Assembly: GCA_019114745.1 (NCBI GenBank)
Contig: DXEY01000131.1
Coordinates: forward strand, 1 to 7,053
Direction: 5' to 3'
DNA from: Candidatus Mediterraneibacter colneyensis
GTDB lineage: Bacteria > Bacillota > Clostridia > Lachnospirales > Lachnospiraceae
DNA: 7,053 nt
Shown here one piece after another: positions 1 to 5,469 of this stretch; position 1 is the first letter of the stretch; each line of letters begins with the position of its first letter. The translations under genes and the position numbers were made by a program. The notes below the pieces were generated by a model. The model saw nothing but the letters and a program-made list of their open reading frames with translations. It was not told the DNA's origin and did not search any database.

Positions 1-23
1 TTAAGGTTCGCGGTACAGAAACA

Positions 24-52
24 ATAATATCATGCTGTGACGGGAGAGTCAA
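24..52 (-). promoter_or_regulatory. Predicted sigma-A promoter reading out of the left edge
   Basis: On the minus strand a -35 box TTGACT (52-47) and a -10 box TATTAT (29-24) are separated by exactly 17 bp. That is close to the TTGACA-17-TATAAT consensus. Transcription would start near position 17 and run leftward out of the window. It lies just past the mntP stop codon, so the next gene on that strand probably has its own start. The downstream gene is not visible and the call rests on sequence match alone. Confidence 0.6.
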
Positions 53-66
53 TGTATGCCGGCGTT

Positions 67-627
67 CTACAGGATTCCCAGGTGTTCCAGCAGGATCTTG
101 ATGCCGAGGAGGATCAGGATAGCGCCTCCCGCAAATTCTGCTTTTGATTTATATTTTGTGCCGAATACATTGCCGATCTTTACCCCGGCAGCAGATATAA
201 TAAATGTAGTAACTCCGATAAATGAGACGGCGGCAATGATGTGTACATCAAGGAATGCAAAGGTGATGCCCACTGCGAGGGCGTCGATGCTGGTCGCCAC
301 TGCGAGCAGGAACATTGTTTTGATGTCGAGGCAGTCGTCTTCTTTTTCCTCTTCTTTTGAACAGGCTTCCTTGATCATGTTTGCGCCGATAATGCCAAGC
401 AGGATAAATGCGATCCAGTGGTCGACGGCGGTGATCTTATCCCGGAACTGATAGCCGAGCAGATAGCCGATGGCGGGCATCAGTGCCTGGAATCCTCCGA
501 ACCAGAGCCCTACGATGGCCGATTTTCTGGCTGAAATTTTCGGCATGGCAAGCCCCTTACAGATGGATACTGCAAAAGCGTCCATAGACAGACCTACAGC
601 CAGAATAAACAATTCTAATAATCCCAT
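67..627 (-). CDS. mntP: Manganese efflux pump MntP
   Basis: This 186-residue integral membrane protein belongs to the MntP family (formerly DUF204/YebN), which exports Mn2+ from the cytoplasm and protects against manganese excess. It has about six hydrophobic segments in two similar halves (roughly residues 3-25, 35-58, 68-88, 103-125, 128-150 and 163-184). Each half carries the family's conserved acidic residue in a membrane segment: D16 in GLSMDAFAV and D115 in ATSIDALAVG. A charged loop, KEEEKEDD (91-98), separates the halves. The length is normal for the family. The ATG at 627 is chosen because AAGGAG (641-636) sits 8 nt upstream and the protein begins with the expected first helix. The leader contains a yybP-ykoY riboswitch, the classical Mn2+ sensor for this family, which strongly supports the function. 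I see no clear intrinsic terminator after the gene. Confidence 0.95.
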   Translation of the reverse strand: MGLLELFILAVGLSMDAFAVSICKGLAMPKISARKSAIVGLWFGGFQALMPAIGYLLGYQFRDKITAVDHWIAFILLGIIGANMIKEACSKEEEKEDDCLDIKTMFLLAVATSIDALAVGITFAFLDVHIIAAVSFIGVTTFIISAAGVKIGNVFGTKYKSKAEFAGGAILILLGIKILLEHLGIL

Positions 628-650
628 ATATTTTTCTCCTTATGTACGTG

Positions 651-670
651 GCGCCGGCCGCAGCAGGCGC
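651..670 (-). other. GC-rich leader hairpin before the mntP ribosome site
   Basis: In the mntP mRNA, GCGCC (670-666) can pair with GGCGC (655-651) around a 10-nt GC-rich loop. The stem ends about 9 nt before the AAGGAG ribosome site (641-636), so it does not mask that site directly. It lies downstream of the riboswitch terminator and would be present only in read-through transcripts. It could be chance in a GC-rich stretch, and no function is claimed. Confidence 0.3.
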
Positions 671-706
671 GGTGGTGATAACGGTCCGCACAGGGAAAAA
701 GGCAAT

Positions 707-733
707 AAAAAAAGCAGGCACACGCTGCACCTG
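707..733 (-). terminator. mntP: Intrinsic terminator in the mntP leader (riboswitch expression platform)
   Basis: Read on the minus strand, CAGGTGCA (733-726) pairs with TGTGCCTG (722-715) as an 8-bp stem with two G-U pairs and a 3-nt loop. It is followed directly by C and seven T residues (713-707). This is a compact Rho-independent terminator located before the mntP start codon, so it would stop transcription early. Its 5' arm overlaps the alternative pairing partner of the upstream hairpin, which fits riboswitch-controlled attenuation of mntP. Confidence 0.8.
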
Positions 734-743
734 TCATTGAAAG

Positions 744-859
744 CATGCACAGCAAATAAACTGTACATGAGTCTCATTATTTAAGATAAGCCAGGCTCCG
801 CTCAGAACCAGTATGTTGACTTACCACGCAGGAATACGCCAATTACTCCCTCACGAACT
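744..859 (-). promoter_or_regulatory. yybP-ykoY manganese riboswitch
   Basis: The mntP leader carries the hallmarks of the yybP-ykoY Mn2+ aptamer. The 5' loop is GGGAGTAA (850-843), then GTCAACATACTGG, then the second Mn2+-binding loop AATGAGAC (778-771). The closing stem P1.1 pairs CGTGAG (855-850) with CTCATG (771-766), including one G-U. An internal arm GGTTC/GAGCC and a helix GGTAAG/CTTATC are also visible. Just after the aptamer, CATGTACAG (769-761) can pair with CTGTGCATG (752-744), a 9-bp hairpin that shares CATG with P1.1, so the two cannot coexist. In this family Mn2+ docks the two loops and generally turns expression on. The downstream mntP gene matches the known regulon. The 3' border of the regulatory unit is inferred from the pairing. 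Confidence 0.9.
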
Positions 860-865
860 GATAAT

Positions 866-894
866 ATATTATCATTAGCAAAGCCGGTTTGCAA
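866..894 (-). promoter_or_regulatory. Predicted promoter of the mntP riboswitch transcript
   Basis: On the minus strand -35 TTGCAA (894-889) and -10 TAATAT (871-866) are 17 bp apart. The predicted start, near 859, falls a few nucleotides before the first riboswitch stem, so the transcript would begin essentially with the aptamer. That placement supports the call. It diverges from the response-regulator promoter at 928-956, with about 33 bp between the two -35 boxes. Confidence 0.75.
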
Positions 895-909
895 GATAAA
901 ATTTTGAGA

Positions 910-927
910 ACAGGAGCGTTCACAGGA
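910..927 (+). repeat. Direct repeat ACAGGA next to the response-regulator promoter
   Basis: ACAGGA occurs at 910-915 and again at 922-927, 12 bp apart, ending at the base before the -35 box. OmpR/PhoB-type regulators usually bind tandem half-sites near 10-11 bp spacing beside the promoter, so this could be an autoregulatory site. The repeat is only six bases, and GAAC/GTTC in the same stretch also forms a small inverted repeat, so the assignment is tentative. Confidence 0.3.
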
Positions 928-956
928 TTGACATATTTCTCTGCTAGACTTACATT
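928..956 (+). promoter_or_regulatory. Predicted promoter of the two-component operon
   Basis: A perfect -35 box TTGACA (928-933) is followed after 17 bp by TACATT (951-956), a four-of-six match to the -10 consensus. The start would fall near 963, giving a leader of roughly 37 nt before the regulator start codon at 1000. The ribosome site AGGAGA (989-994) lies within that leader. No other good promoter is seen between here and the gene. Confidence 0.75.
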
Positions 957-999
957 AATAAAAATGGATGCAGTGCGTATATGCAGATAGGAGAAAGTA

Positions 1000-1683
1000 A
1001 TGGAAAATATGAACATAAAGATACTGGTAGTGGATGACGAGAGCAGAATGAGAAAGCTGGTGAGAGATTTCCTTACAAGAGAGGGGTATACAGTGCTCGA
1101 GGCGGGGGACGGTATGGAGGCGATGGATATTTTTTATGAAGACAAAGATATCGCCCTGGTCATACTGGATGTGATGATGCCGAAGATGGACGGGTGGCAG
1201 GTGTGCCGGGAGATCCGGGAATCATCCAAAGTTCCGATCATCATGCTGACTGCCCGCTCGGAAGAGAGGGACGAACTGCAGGGATTTGACCTGGGCGTAG
1301 ATGAGTATATTTCCAAGCCGTTCAGCCCGAAGATCCTCGTGGCGCGTGTCAACGCGATCCTGCGCAGAACGCTGGGAAATACGGACGGCGATGTGATCGA
1401 AGCCGGCGGTATTGTGATGGACAAGGCAGCCCATCTTGTGAAAATAGACGGACAGCCGGTAGAACTCAGTTATAAAGAATTTGAACTACTTTCCTATTTT
1501 ATGGAAAATCAGGGCATTGCGCTGTCAAGGGAAAAGATTTTGAATAATGTATGGAATTATGATTATTTCGGTGACGCGCGTACTATAGACACCCATGTGA
1601 AAAAGCTCAGGAGCAAGCTGGGGGATAAGGGAGAGTATATCCGTACGATCTGGGGAATGGGATACAAATTTGAGGCGGACTGA
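1000..1683 (+). CDS. OmpR/PhoB-family response regulator
   Basis: This 227-residue cytoplasmic DNA-binding protein is the output half of a two-component system. Residues about 5-122 are a receiver domain: acidic pocket D12-D13, phosphoacceptor D57 in LDVMMPKMDGW, T84 in MLTAR, and K106 in the SKPF motif, so every residue needed for phosphorylation is present. Residues about 130-226 are a winged-helix domain (VELSYKEFELL through TIDTHVKKLRSKLG and IRTIWGMGYKFE), typical of the OmpR/PhoB class. The ATG at 1000 has AGGAGA at 989-994 and sits correctly before the first receiver strand. The cognate kinase gene starts 64 nt downstream on the same strand. The regulator gives no clue to its targets. 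Neighbouring mntP and the symporter gene are candidates by position only. Confidence 0.95.
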   Translation: MENMNIKILVVDDESRMRKLVRDFLTREGYTVLEAGDGMEAMDIFYEDKDIALVILDVMMPKMDGWQVCREIRESSKVPIIMLTARSEERDELQGFDLGVDEYISKPFSPKILVARVNAILRRTLGNTDGDVIEAGGIVMDKAAHLVKIDGQPVELSYKEFELLSYFMENQGIALSREKILNNVWNYDYFGDARTIDTHVKKLRSKLGDKGEYIRTIWGMGYKFEAD

Positions 1684-1714
1684 ACGGAAAGTCAGGAAAT
1701 AAGCTTTAAATTGT

Positions 1715-1732
1715 GCTGCCCGGGATGGCGGC
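1715..1732 (+). other. Small hairpin between regulator and kinase genes
   Basis: GCTGCC (1715-1720) pairs with GGCGGC (1727-1732), including one G-U, around a 6-nt loop in the 64-nt gap. The hairpin ends five bases before the kinase ribosome site (GGAG, 1738-1741). No T-tract follows, so it is not a terminator. It might affect kinase translation or mRNA stability, but it may equally be incidental. Confidence 0.3.
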
Positions 1733-1747
1733 GGAACGGAGAAATTT

Positions 1748-3244
1748 ATGAAGTACTCGATCAGAAGGCAGATTACGGCGATCTTTATCACCCTGTTTGT
1801 CTTTGTCCTGGGAGCCGTGCTCATTTTCAATAACGGATTCCTCGGCACCTATTATCTTTCACATAAAACAAAGGATCTGATCCGCACATATGATGAGATT
1901 GACGATACGCTCCAGGAAGGCAACCTGACGGATCAGTCCGTGCAAAGAGGAATCGTGATCCGGACAGAACGGGCAAACATTGACCTGGTCGTAGTGGACA
2001 GTGGAGGAGACGCGCTGCTTACGACTCTGAGCCAGGAGGATCCTCGTTTTAAGCAGATGCTCAGTGAGCCCTTTGGCCAGGCGATTAACTCGGATGATAT
2101 ACTGGAACAGAACGACAGTTTCACTGTATACAGGTCGACGACACAGGGGGTCAGCGGCAGTAATCTGGAATACCTGAAAATGTGGGGAAATTTTTCAGAT
2201 GGCTCCTGGTTTGTAATGCAGAGCCCGCTTGCCAGTATCAGGGAGAGTGCGTCGCTTGCCAACCGTTTCCTCATCTATCTGGGACTGATCGGTCTGTCCG
2301 TCGGTGCAGTTTTTGTCTGGCTTTTCTCGCGGCGGATCACTCAGCCGCTTATGGAGCTGGCGCGCCTGTCACAGGAGATGGCAAATCTGAATTTTGACGC
2401 GAAATATACGGGCGGCGGTCCGGATGAGATCGGCGTGCTCGGGAGTAATTTCAACCGGATGTCGGCACAGCTCGAAAAAACCATATCAGAACTGAAGAGC
2501 GCAAACAACCAGCTTCAGAAAGATATTGAACAGAAAGAAAAAATAGAGGATATGCGCAACGAGTTCCTCGGAAACGTATCCCATGAACTCAAGACTCCGA
2601 TCGCCCTGATCCAGGGATATGCGGAAGGACTTAAGGAAGGAGTCAACGATGATCCGGAGAGCCGTGAGTTTTACTGCGATGTGATCATGGACGAGGCAGA
2701 TAAAATGAACCAGATGGTAAAGAACCTGCTGACGCTGAACCAGCTTGAGTTCGGATCAGATGAAGTGCAGTTTGAGCGGTTTGATATCGTGAACCTGGTT
2801 CGCGGCGTGATCGCAAGCTGTGAGATACTGATCCAGCAGGCGGGGGCGGACGTGGATTTTGTCGCAGATGAAAAGCTGTATGTGTGGGCGGATGAGTTCA
2901 AGACAGAGCAGGTAGTACGGAACTATCTGACGAACGCCATTCACCATGTGGCAAATGAAAAGCGGATCGAGATACGGATACGCCGGGAGGGAGACATCGC
3001 CCATATTACTGTATTTAACAGCGGTAAGCCGATCCCGGAAGGAGATCTTCCCAAACTGTGGGATAAGTTCTATAAAGTAGATAAAGCACATACAAGAGAA
3101 TATGGGGGGAATGGAATCGGTCTGTCTATCGTCAAGGCGATCATGGAGTCGTTCCGGCAGAAGTACGGTGTCCGAAATTTTGATAACGGAGTAGAATTTT
3201 GGTTTGATCTTGACGCGAAAACAGAAAATACTTCTTTACATTAA
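1748..3244 (+). CDS. Membrane sensor histidine kinase
   Basis: This 498-residue inner-membrane kinase should phosphorylate the regulator encoded just upstream. The order is: short cytoplasmic start, TM1 (about 10-32), an extracytoplasmic region (about 33-173), TM2 (174-193), HAMP linker (about 194-246), a coiled-coil stretch (about 240-270), and a HisKA domain with the phosphorylated H279 in NVSHELKTP. An ATPase domain follows, with N box N392-YLT-N396, F box LWDKFYKV, and G2 box GGNGIGLS (453-460). The G1 box reads N424-SGKP rather than the usual DxGxG. The sensor part is acidic near the membrane (YDEIDDTLQEG) and ends in strand-like SWFVMQSPL before TM2, suggesting a small PDC/Cache-like fold. 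That is an inference, and the ligand is unknown. GGAG (1738-1741) supports the ATG. The length is typical for the class. Confidence 0.94.
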   Translation: MKYSIRRQITAIFITLFVFVLGAVLIFNNGFLGTYYLSHKTKDLIRTYDEIDDTLQEGNLTDQSVQRGIVIRTERANIDLVVVDSGGDALLTTLSQEDPRFKQMLSEPFGQAINSDDILEQNDSFTVYRSTTQGVSGSNLEYLKMWGNFSDGSWFVMQSPLASIRESASLANRFLIYLGLIGLSVGAVFVWLFSRRITQPLMELARLSQEMANLNFDAKYTGGGPDEIGVLGSNFNRMSAQLEKTISELKSANNQLQKDIEQKEKIEDMRNEFLGNVSHELKTPIALIQGYAEGLKEGVNDDPESREFYCDVIMDEADKMNQMVKNLLTLNQLEFGSDEVQFERFDIVNLVRGVIASCEILIQQAGADVDFVADEKLYVWADEFKTEQVVRNYLTNAIHHVANEKRIEIRIRREGDIAHITVFNSGKPIPEGDLPKLWDKFYKVDKAHTREYGGNGIGLSIVKAIMESFRQKYGVRNFDNGVEFWFDLDAKTENTSLH

Positions 3245-3285
3245 AGCGAAAATGCGTTAAAATGCATATGTTATAGGAAAAACGT

Positions 3286-3334
3286 TAAGGCATACGGTAT
3301 GCCGACTGACAACAGCGGCATTCAGTATGCCTTA
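3286..3334 (+). repeat. Tandem palindromes that can also form one long hairpin
   Basis: Two 15-bp units, GGCATACGGTATGCC (3289-3303) and GGCATTCAGTATGCC (3317-3331), match at 13 of 15 positions. Each is itself palindromic, and their centres are 28 bp apart. As RNA the whole block can instead fold as one hairpin: a 10-bp outer stem (3286-3295 with 3325-3334), a 3x3 internal loop, a 6-bp inner stem and an 11-nt loop. A weak, AT-mixed tail follows rather than a clean T-run. It could be a poor terminator for the two-component operon or a double operator for the symporter operon. Confidence 0.55.
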
Positions 3335-3351
3335 TATATGTTATGCCTGTT

Positions 3352-3383
3352 TTGACAGAATTACATAATAGTGTTTCTATGAT
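3352..3383 (+). promoter_or_regulatory. Possible promoter of the symporter-hisHF-ung unit
   Basis: A perfect -35 box TTGACA lies at 3352-3357. The best -10 candidate, TATGAT (3378-3383), is 20 bp away, longer than ideal. At the standard 17-bp spacing only TTCTAT (3375-3380) is available. A promoter here is expected from gene arrangement, but its strength is doubtful, and it may need an activator or differ from the sigma-A type. Confidence 0.4.
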
Positions 3384-3418
3384 ATCTAAAGACAGATGAG
3401 AATAAGGAGGAGTAGACA

Positions 3419-4828
3419 ATGTATGACAGGATCTACAGCGCCGTACAGTCGGTAGACGATTTCGTATGGGGATGGGGGATGATCGCGCTTCTGCTCGGAA
3501 CGCACATTTTCCTCACGATCAGGACAGGATTTATCCAGAGAAAGACGATCACAAAAGGGATTCCGCTTTCCGTGTCGAAAGAAGAGGAGGCGGACGGAGA
3601 GGTCAGCCAGTTCGGGGCTCTCGCCACAGCACTGGCATCGACGATCGGGACAGGAAACATTATCGGCGTGGGAACGGCGATCGCCCTTGGAGGTCCGGGA
3701 GCCGTCCTCTGGTGCTGGCTTACGGGTGTATTTGGAATCGCTACAAAATATGCCGAGTCCCTGATCGCTGTAAAATACCGTGTCAAAACTCCTGACGGAC
3801 GTATGCAGGGCGGTGCGATGTATGCACTTGAACGCGGGCTTAATATGAAATGGCTGGGCATGATCTTTGCAGTCTTTGCCGGATTTGCATCTTTTGGCAT
3901 AGGATGCGCCACTCAGGTCAACGCGATCGCAGAAGTCTGCCAGGCAAATCTTGGGATCGATCCGTGGATCATCGGCGTAGTTGTCGCAGTCCTTACGGCA
4001 TGCGTTATTTTTGGAGGAATTAAATCAATCGCAAGTGTTTGTGAGAAACTTGTCCCGTTTATGGCGCTGTTCTATGTAGTGGGATGCATTATAATTCTCG
4101 GCATTAACCATGATTTTATTATACCTACGATCCGGACGATCTGTACCCTTGCCTTTGCAGATGAAGGAGCGGTTGTCGGCGGTCTTGTGGGAGGCGGAAT
4201 CCGCTATGCGATCCAGTACGGAGTCGCCAGAGGGCTGTTTTCCAACGAGTCAGGTATGGGATCCGCGCCGATCGCTGCCGCTGCGGCAAGGACGAAGAAC
4301 CCGGTGCGGCAGGCGCTTGTGTCATCGACAGGTACTTTCTGGGATACCGTTGTCGTCTGCCTGATGACAGGTCTTGTGCTCGTATCAACGATGATGAAAA
4401 ACCCGGAAATCGGAACCGGCGGTATTTCTGACGGCGGACAGCTTACAACAATGGCATTTTCACAGATACCGGTGTTTGGACCGTTCATTCTTGTTGTTGG
4501 TATCATTACATTCGCATATTCAACGACTCTCGGATGGGCTTACTACGGTGAGAGGTGCGTAGAGTATTTCTCGGGAAAGATCGGGCTGATCCCATACCGG
4601 GTACTTTATGTGGCAGTTGCTTTGATCGCTCCGGTACTTGCACTTGACCTGGTATGGCTGATCGCCGATATCCTGAACGCGCTGATGGCGATCCCGAACC
4701 TGATTGCCGTCCTGCTGCTCTCGCCGGTGATTGTGAAGGAGACGAAAAAGTATATCAATAATCTGGATAAGGTTGACGATACTCCGGTCCCTGTGGTAAA
4801 GACAGGAGCAGGCGGGGGAAAAAAGTGA
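3419..4828 (+). CDS. AGCS-family sodium:alanine/glycine symporter
   Basis: This 469-residue membrane protein of the alanine-or-glycine:cation symporter family couples amino-acid uptake to Na+ (in some members H+). The N-terminus has the family pattern DDFVWGWGMIALLLGTHIFLTI around the first membrane segment. The core motifs follow: TIGTGNIIG (75-83), GGPGAVLWCW from residue 91 matching the AGCS signature, and GLFSNESGMGSAPIA starting at 272. About ten to eleven membrane segments are visible, ending in a charged, glycine-rich cytoplasmic tail. The length is typical. The ATG at 3419 follows AAGGAGG (3404-3410) at 8 nt. Family members carry alanine, glycine or, in some cases, glutamine, and sequence alone does not settle the substrate. 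Only 18 nt separate it from hisH, so the two are probably cotranscribed, which makes glutamine worth considering. Confidence 0.93.
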   Translation: MYDRIYSAVQSVDDFVWGWGMIALLLGTHIFLTIRTGFIQRKTITKGIPLSVSKEEEADGEVSQFGALATALASTIGTGNIIGVGTAIALGGPGAVLWCWLTGVFGIATKYAESLIAVKYRVKTPDGRMQGGAMYALERGLNMKWLGMIFAVFAGFASFGIGCATQVNAIAEVCQANLGIDPWIIGVVVAVLTACVIFGGIKSIASVCEKLVPFMALFYVVGCIIILGINHDFIIPTIRTICTLAFADEGAVVGGLVGGGIRYAIQYGVARGLFSNESGMGSAPIAAAAARTKNPVRQALVSSTGTFWDTVVVCLMTGLVLVSTMMKNPEIGTGGISDGGQLTTMAFSQIPVFGPFILVVGIITFAYSTTLGWAYYGERCVEYFSGKIGLIPYRVLYVAVALIAPVLALDLVWLIADILNALMAIPNLIAVLLLSPVIVKETKKYINNLDKVDDTPVPVVKTGAGGGKK

Positions 4829-4846
4829 TCAGAGGAGCGTGAGAGT

Positions 4847-5452
4847 ATGATAGCGGTCATTGATTACGACGCGGGCAATATAAAAAGTGTTGAAAAGGCA
4901 CTGCAGCTTTTGGGAGAAGAAGTGGTGGTGACAGGAGAACGGGAGACGCTTCTGTCAGCGGATAAAGTGATCCTTCCGGGTGTGGGGGCATTTGGAGATG
5001 CTATGGCGGCGATCCGCCGGCAGGGACTGGATCAGGTGATCCGCCGGATCACAGACCGGGGAGTCCCTTTTCTCGGGATCTGTCTCGGCCTTCAGCTTCT
5101 GTTTGAGCGGAGTGATGAGGCGCCCGGAGTGGAAGGACTCGGAATCCTGAAAGGAGAAATACTGAAGATTCCGGAAACTCCCGGAATGAAGATCCCCCAC
5201 ATGGGATGGAATTCACTCAGACTTGAGAATGACGGGAGGCTGTTTCCCGGGGTTCCGGATAATCCTTATGTATATTTTGTTCATTCCTACTATCTGAAAG
5301 CTGCGGATGAAAGAATCGTGAAAGCGTCTACGGAATACTGTACCCATATCCACGCTTCCGTGGAGAAGGACAATGTGTTCGCATGCCAGTTTCACCCGGA
5401 GAAGAGCAGCGATGTAGGACTTCAGATCCTGAAGAATTTTGTGAAGCTGTAG
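4847..5452 (+). CDS. hisH: Imidazole glycerol phosphate synthase, glutaminase subunit HisH
   Basis: This 201-residue class I glutamine amidotransferase hydrolyses glutamine and passes ammonia to HisF for the fifth step of histidine synthesis. The catalytic triad is complete: C79 in GICLGLQ, H183 and E185 in FHPEKS. The oxyanion-strand motif PGVG is at 44-47, and the C-terminal half carries PHMGWN and YFVHSYY, which distinguish HisH from other amidotransferases such as PabA, TrpG and GuaA. The length matches the family. The ATG at 4847 has AGAGGAG (4831-4837) upstream and begins with the expected first strand, IAVIDYDAGN. It starts 18 nt after the symporter and ends 17 nt before hisF, so it is translated as part of a polycistronic message. 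No separate promoter or T-box precedes it. Confidence 0.96.
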   Translation: MIAVIDYDAGNIKSVEKALQLLGEEVVVTGERETLLSADKVILPGVGAFGDAMAAIRRQGLDQVIRRITDRGVPFLGICLGLQLLFERSDEAPGVEGLGILKGEILKIPETPGMKIPHMGWNSLRLENDGRLFPGVPDNPYVYFVHSYYLKAADERIVKASTEYCTHIHASVEKDNVFACQFHPEKSSDVGLQILKNFVKL

Positions 5453-5469
5453 GGCAGAAGGAGAGCAAT

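Larger units (their letters stand above)
3245..3418 (+). other. Intergenic region between kinase and symporter genes
   Basis: This 174-bp gap holds, in order: AAAATGC repeated one helical turn apart (3249-3255 and 3259-3265), a pair of 15-bp palindromes (3289-3303 and 3317-3331), a possible promoter (from 3352), and the strong AAGGAGG ribosome site (3404-3410). I looked for a T-box leader, which might be expected before histidine genes. There is no conserved T-box anti-terminator signature, and the space is too short for a full T-box. Confidence 0.6.

Noticed and set aside
56..451. 131-codon plus-strand frame opposite mntP
   Set aside because: It is the complement of a clear membrane-protein gene, and its product is low-complexity Ser/Ile/Met-rich sequence without motifs.
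470..784. 104-codon plus-strand frame over the start of mntP and its leader
   Set aside because: It crosses the riboswitch, the terminator and the mntP start in antisense, has no ribosome site and no recognisable protein features.
1725..1751. Eight-codon upstream frame whose TGA overlaps the kinase ATG
   Set aside because: There is no convincing ribosome site before its ATG, and the kinase has its own GGAG. An overlap of this kind arises easily by chance.
3349..3363. Possible CodY box near the symporter promoter
   Set aside because: Only about 10 of 15 positions match the AATTTTCWGAAAATT consensus, which is too weak in AT-rich intergenic DNA.
5383..5469. N-terminal extension of HisF by 29 residues
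   Set aside because: The extension overlaps the end of hisH, lacks a ribosome site and precedes the canonical MFTKRIIPCLD start, which has a good AAGGAG.
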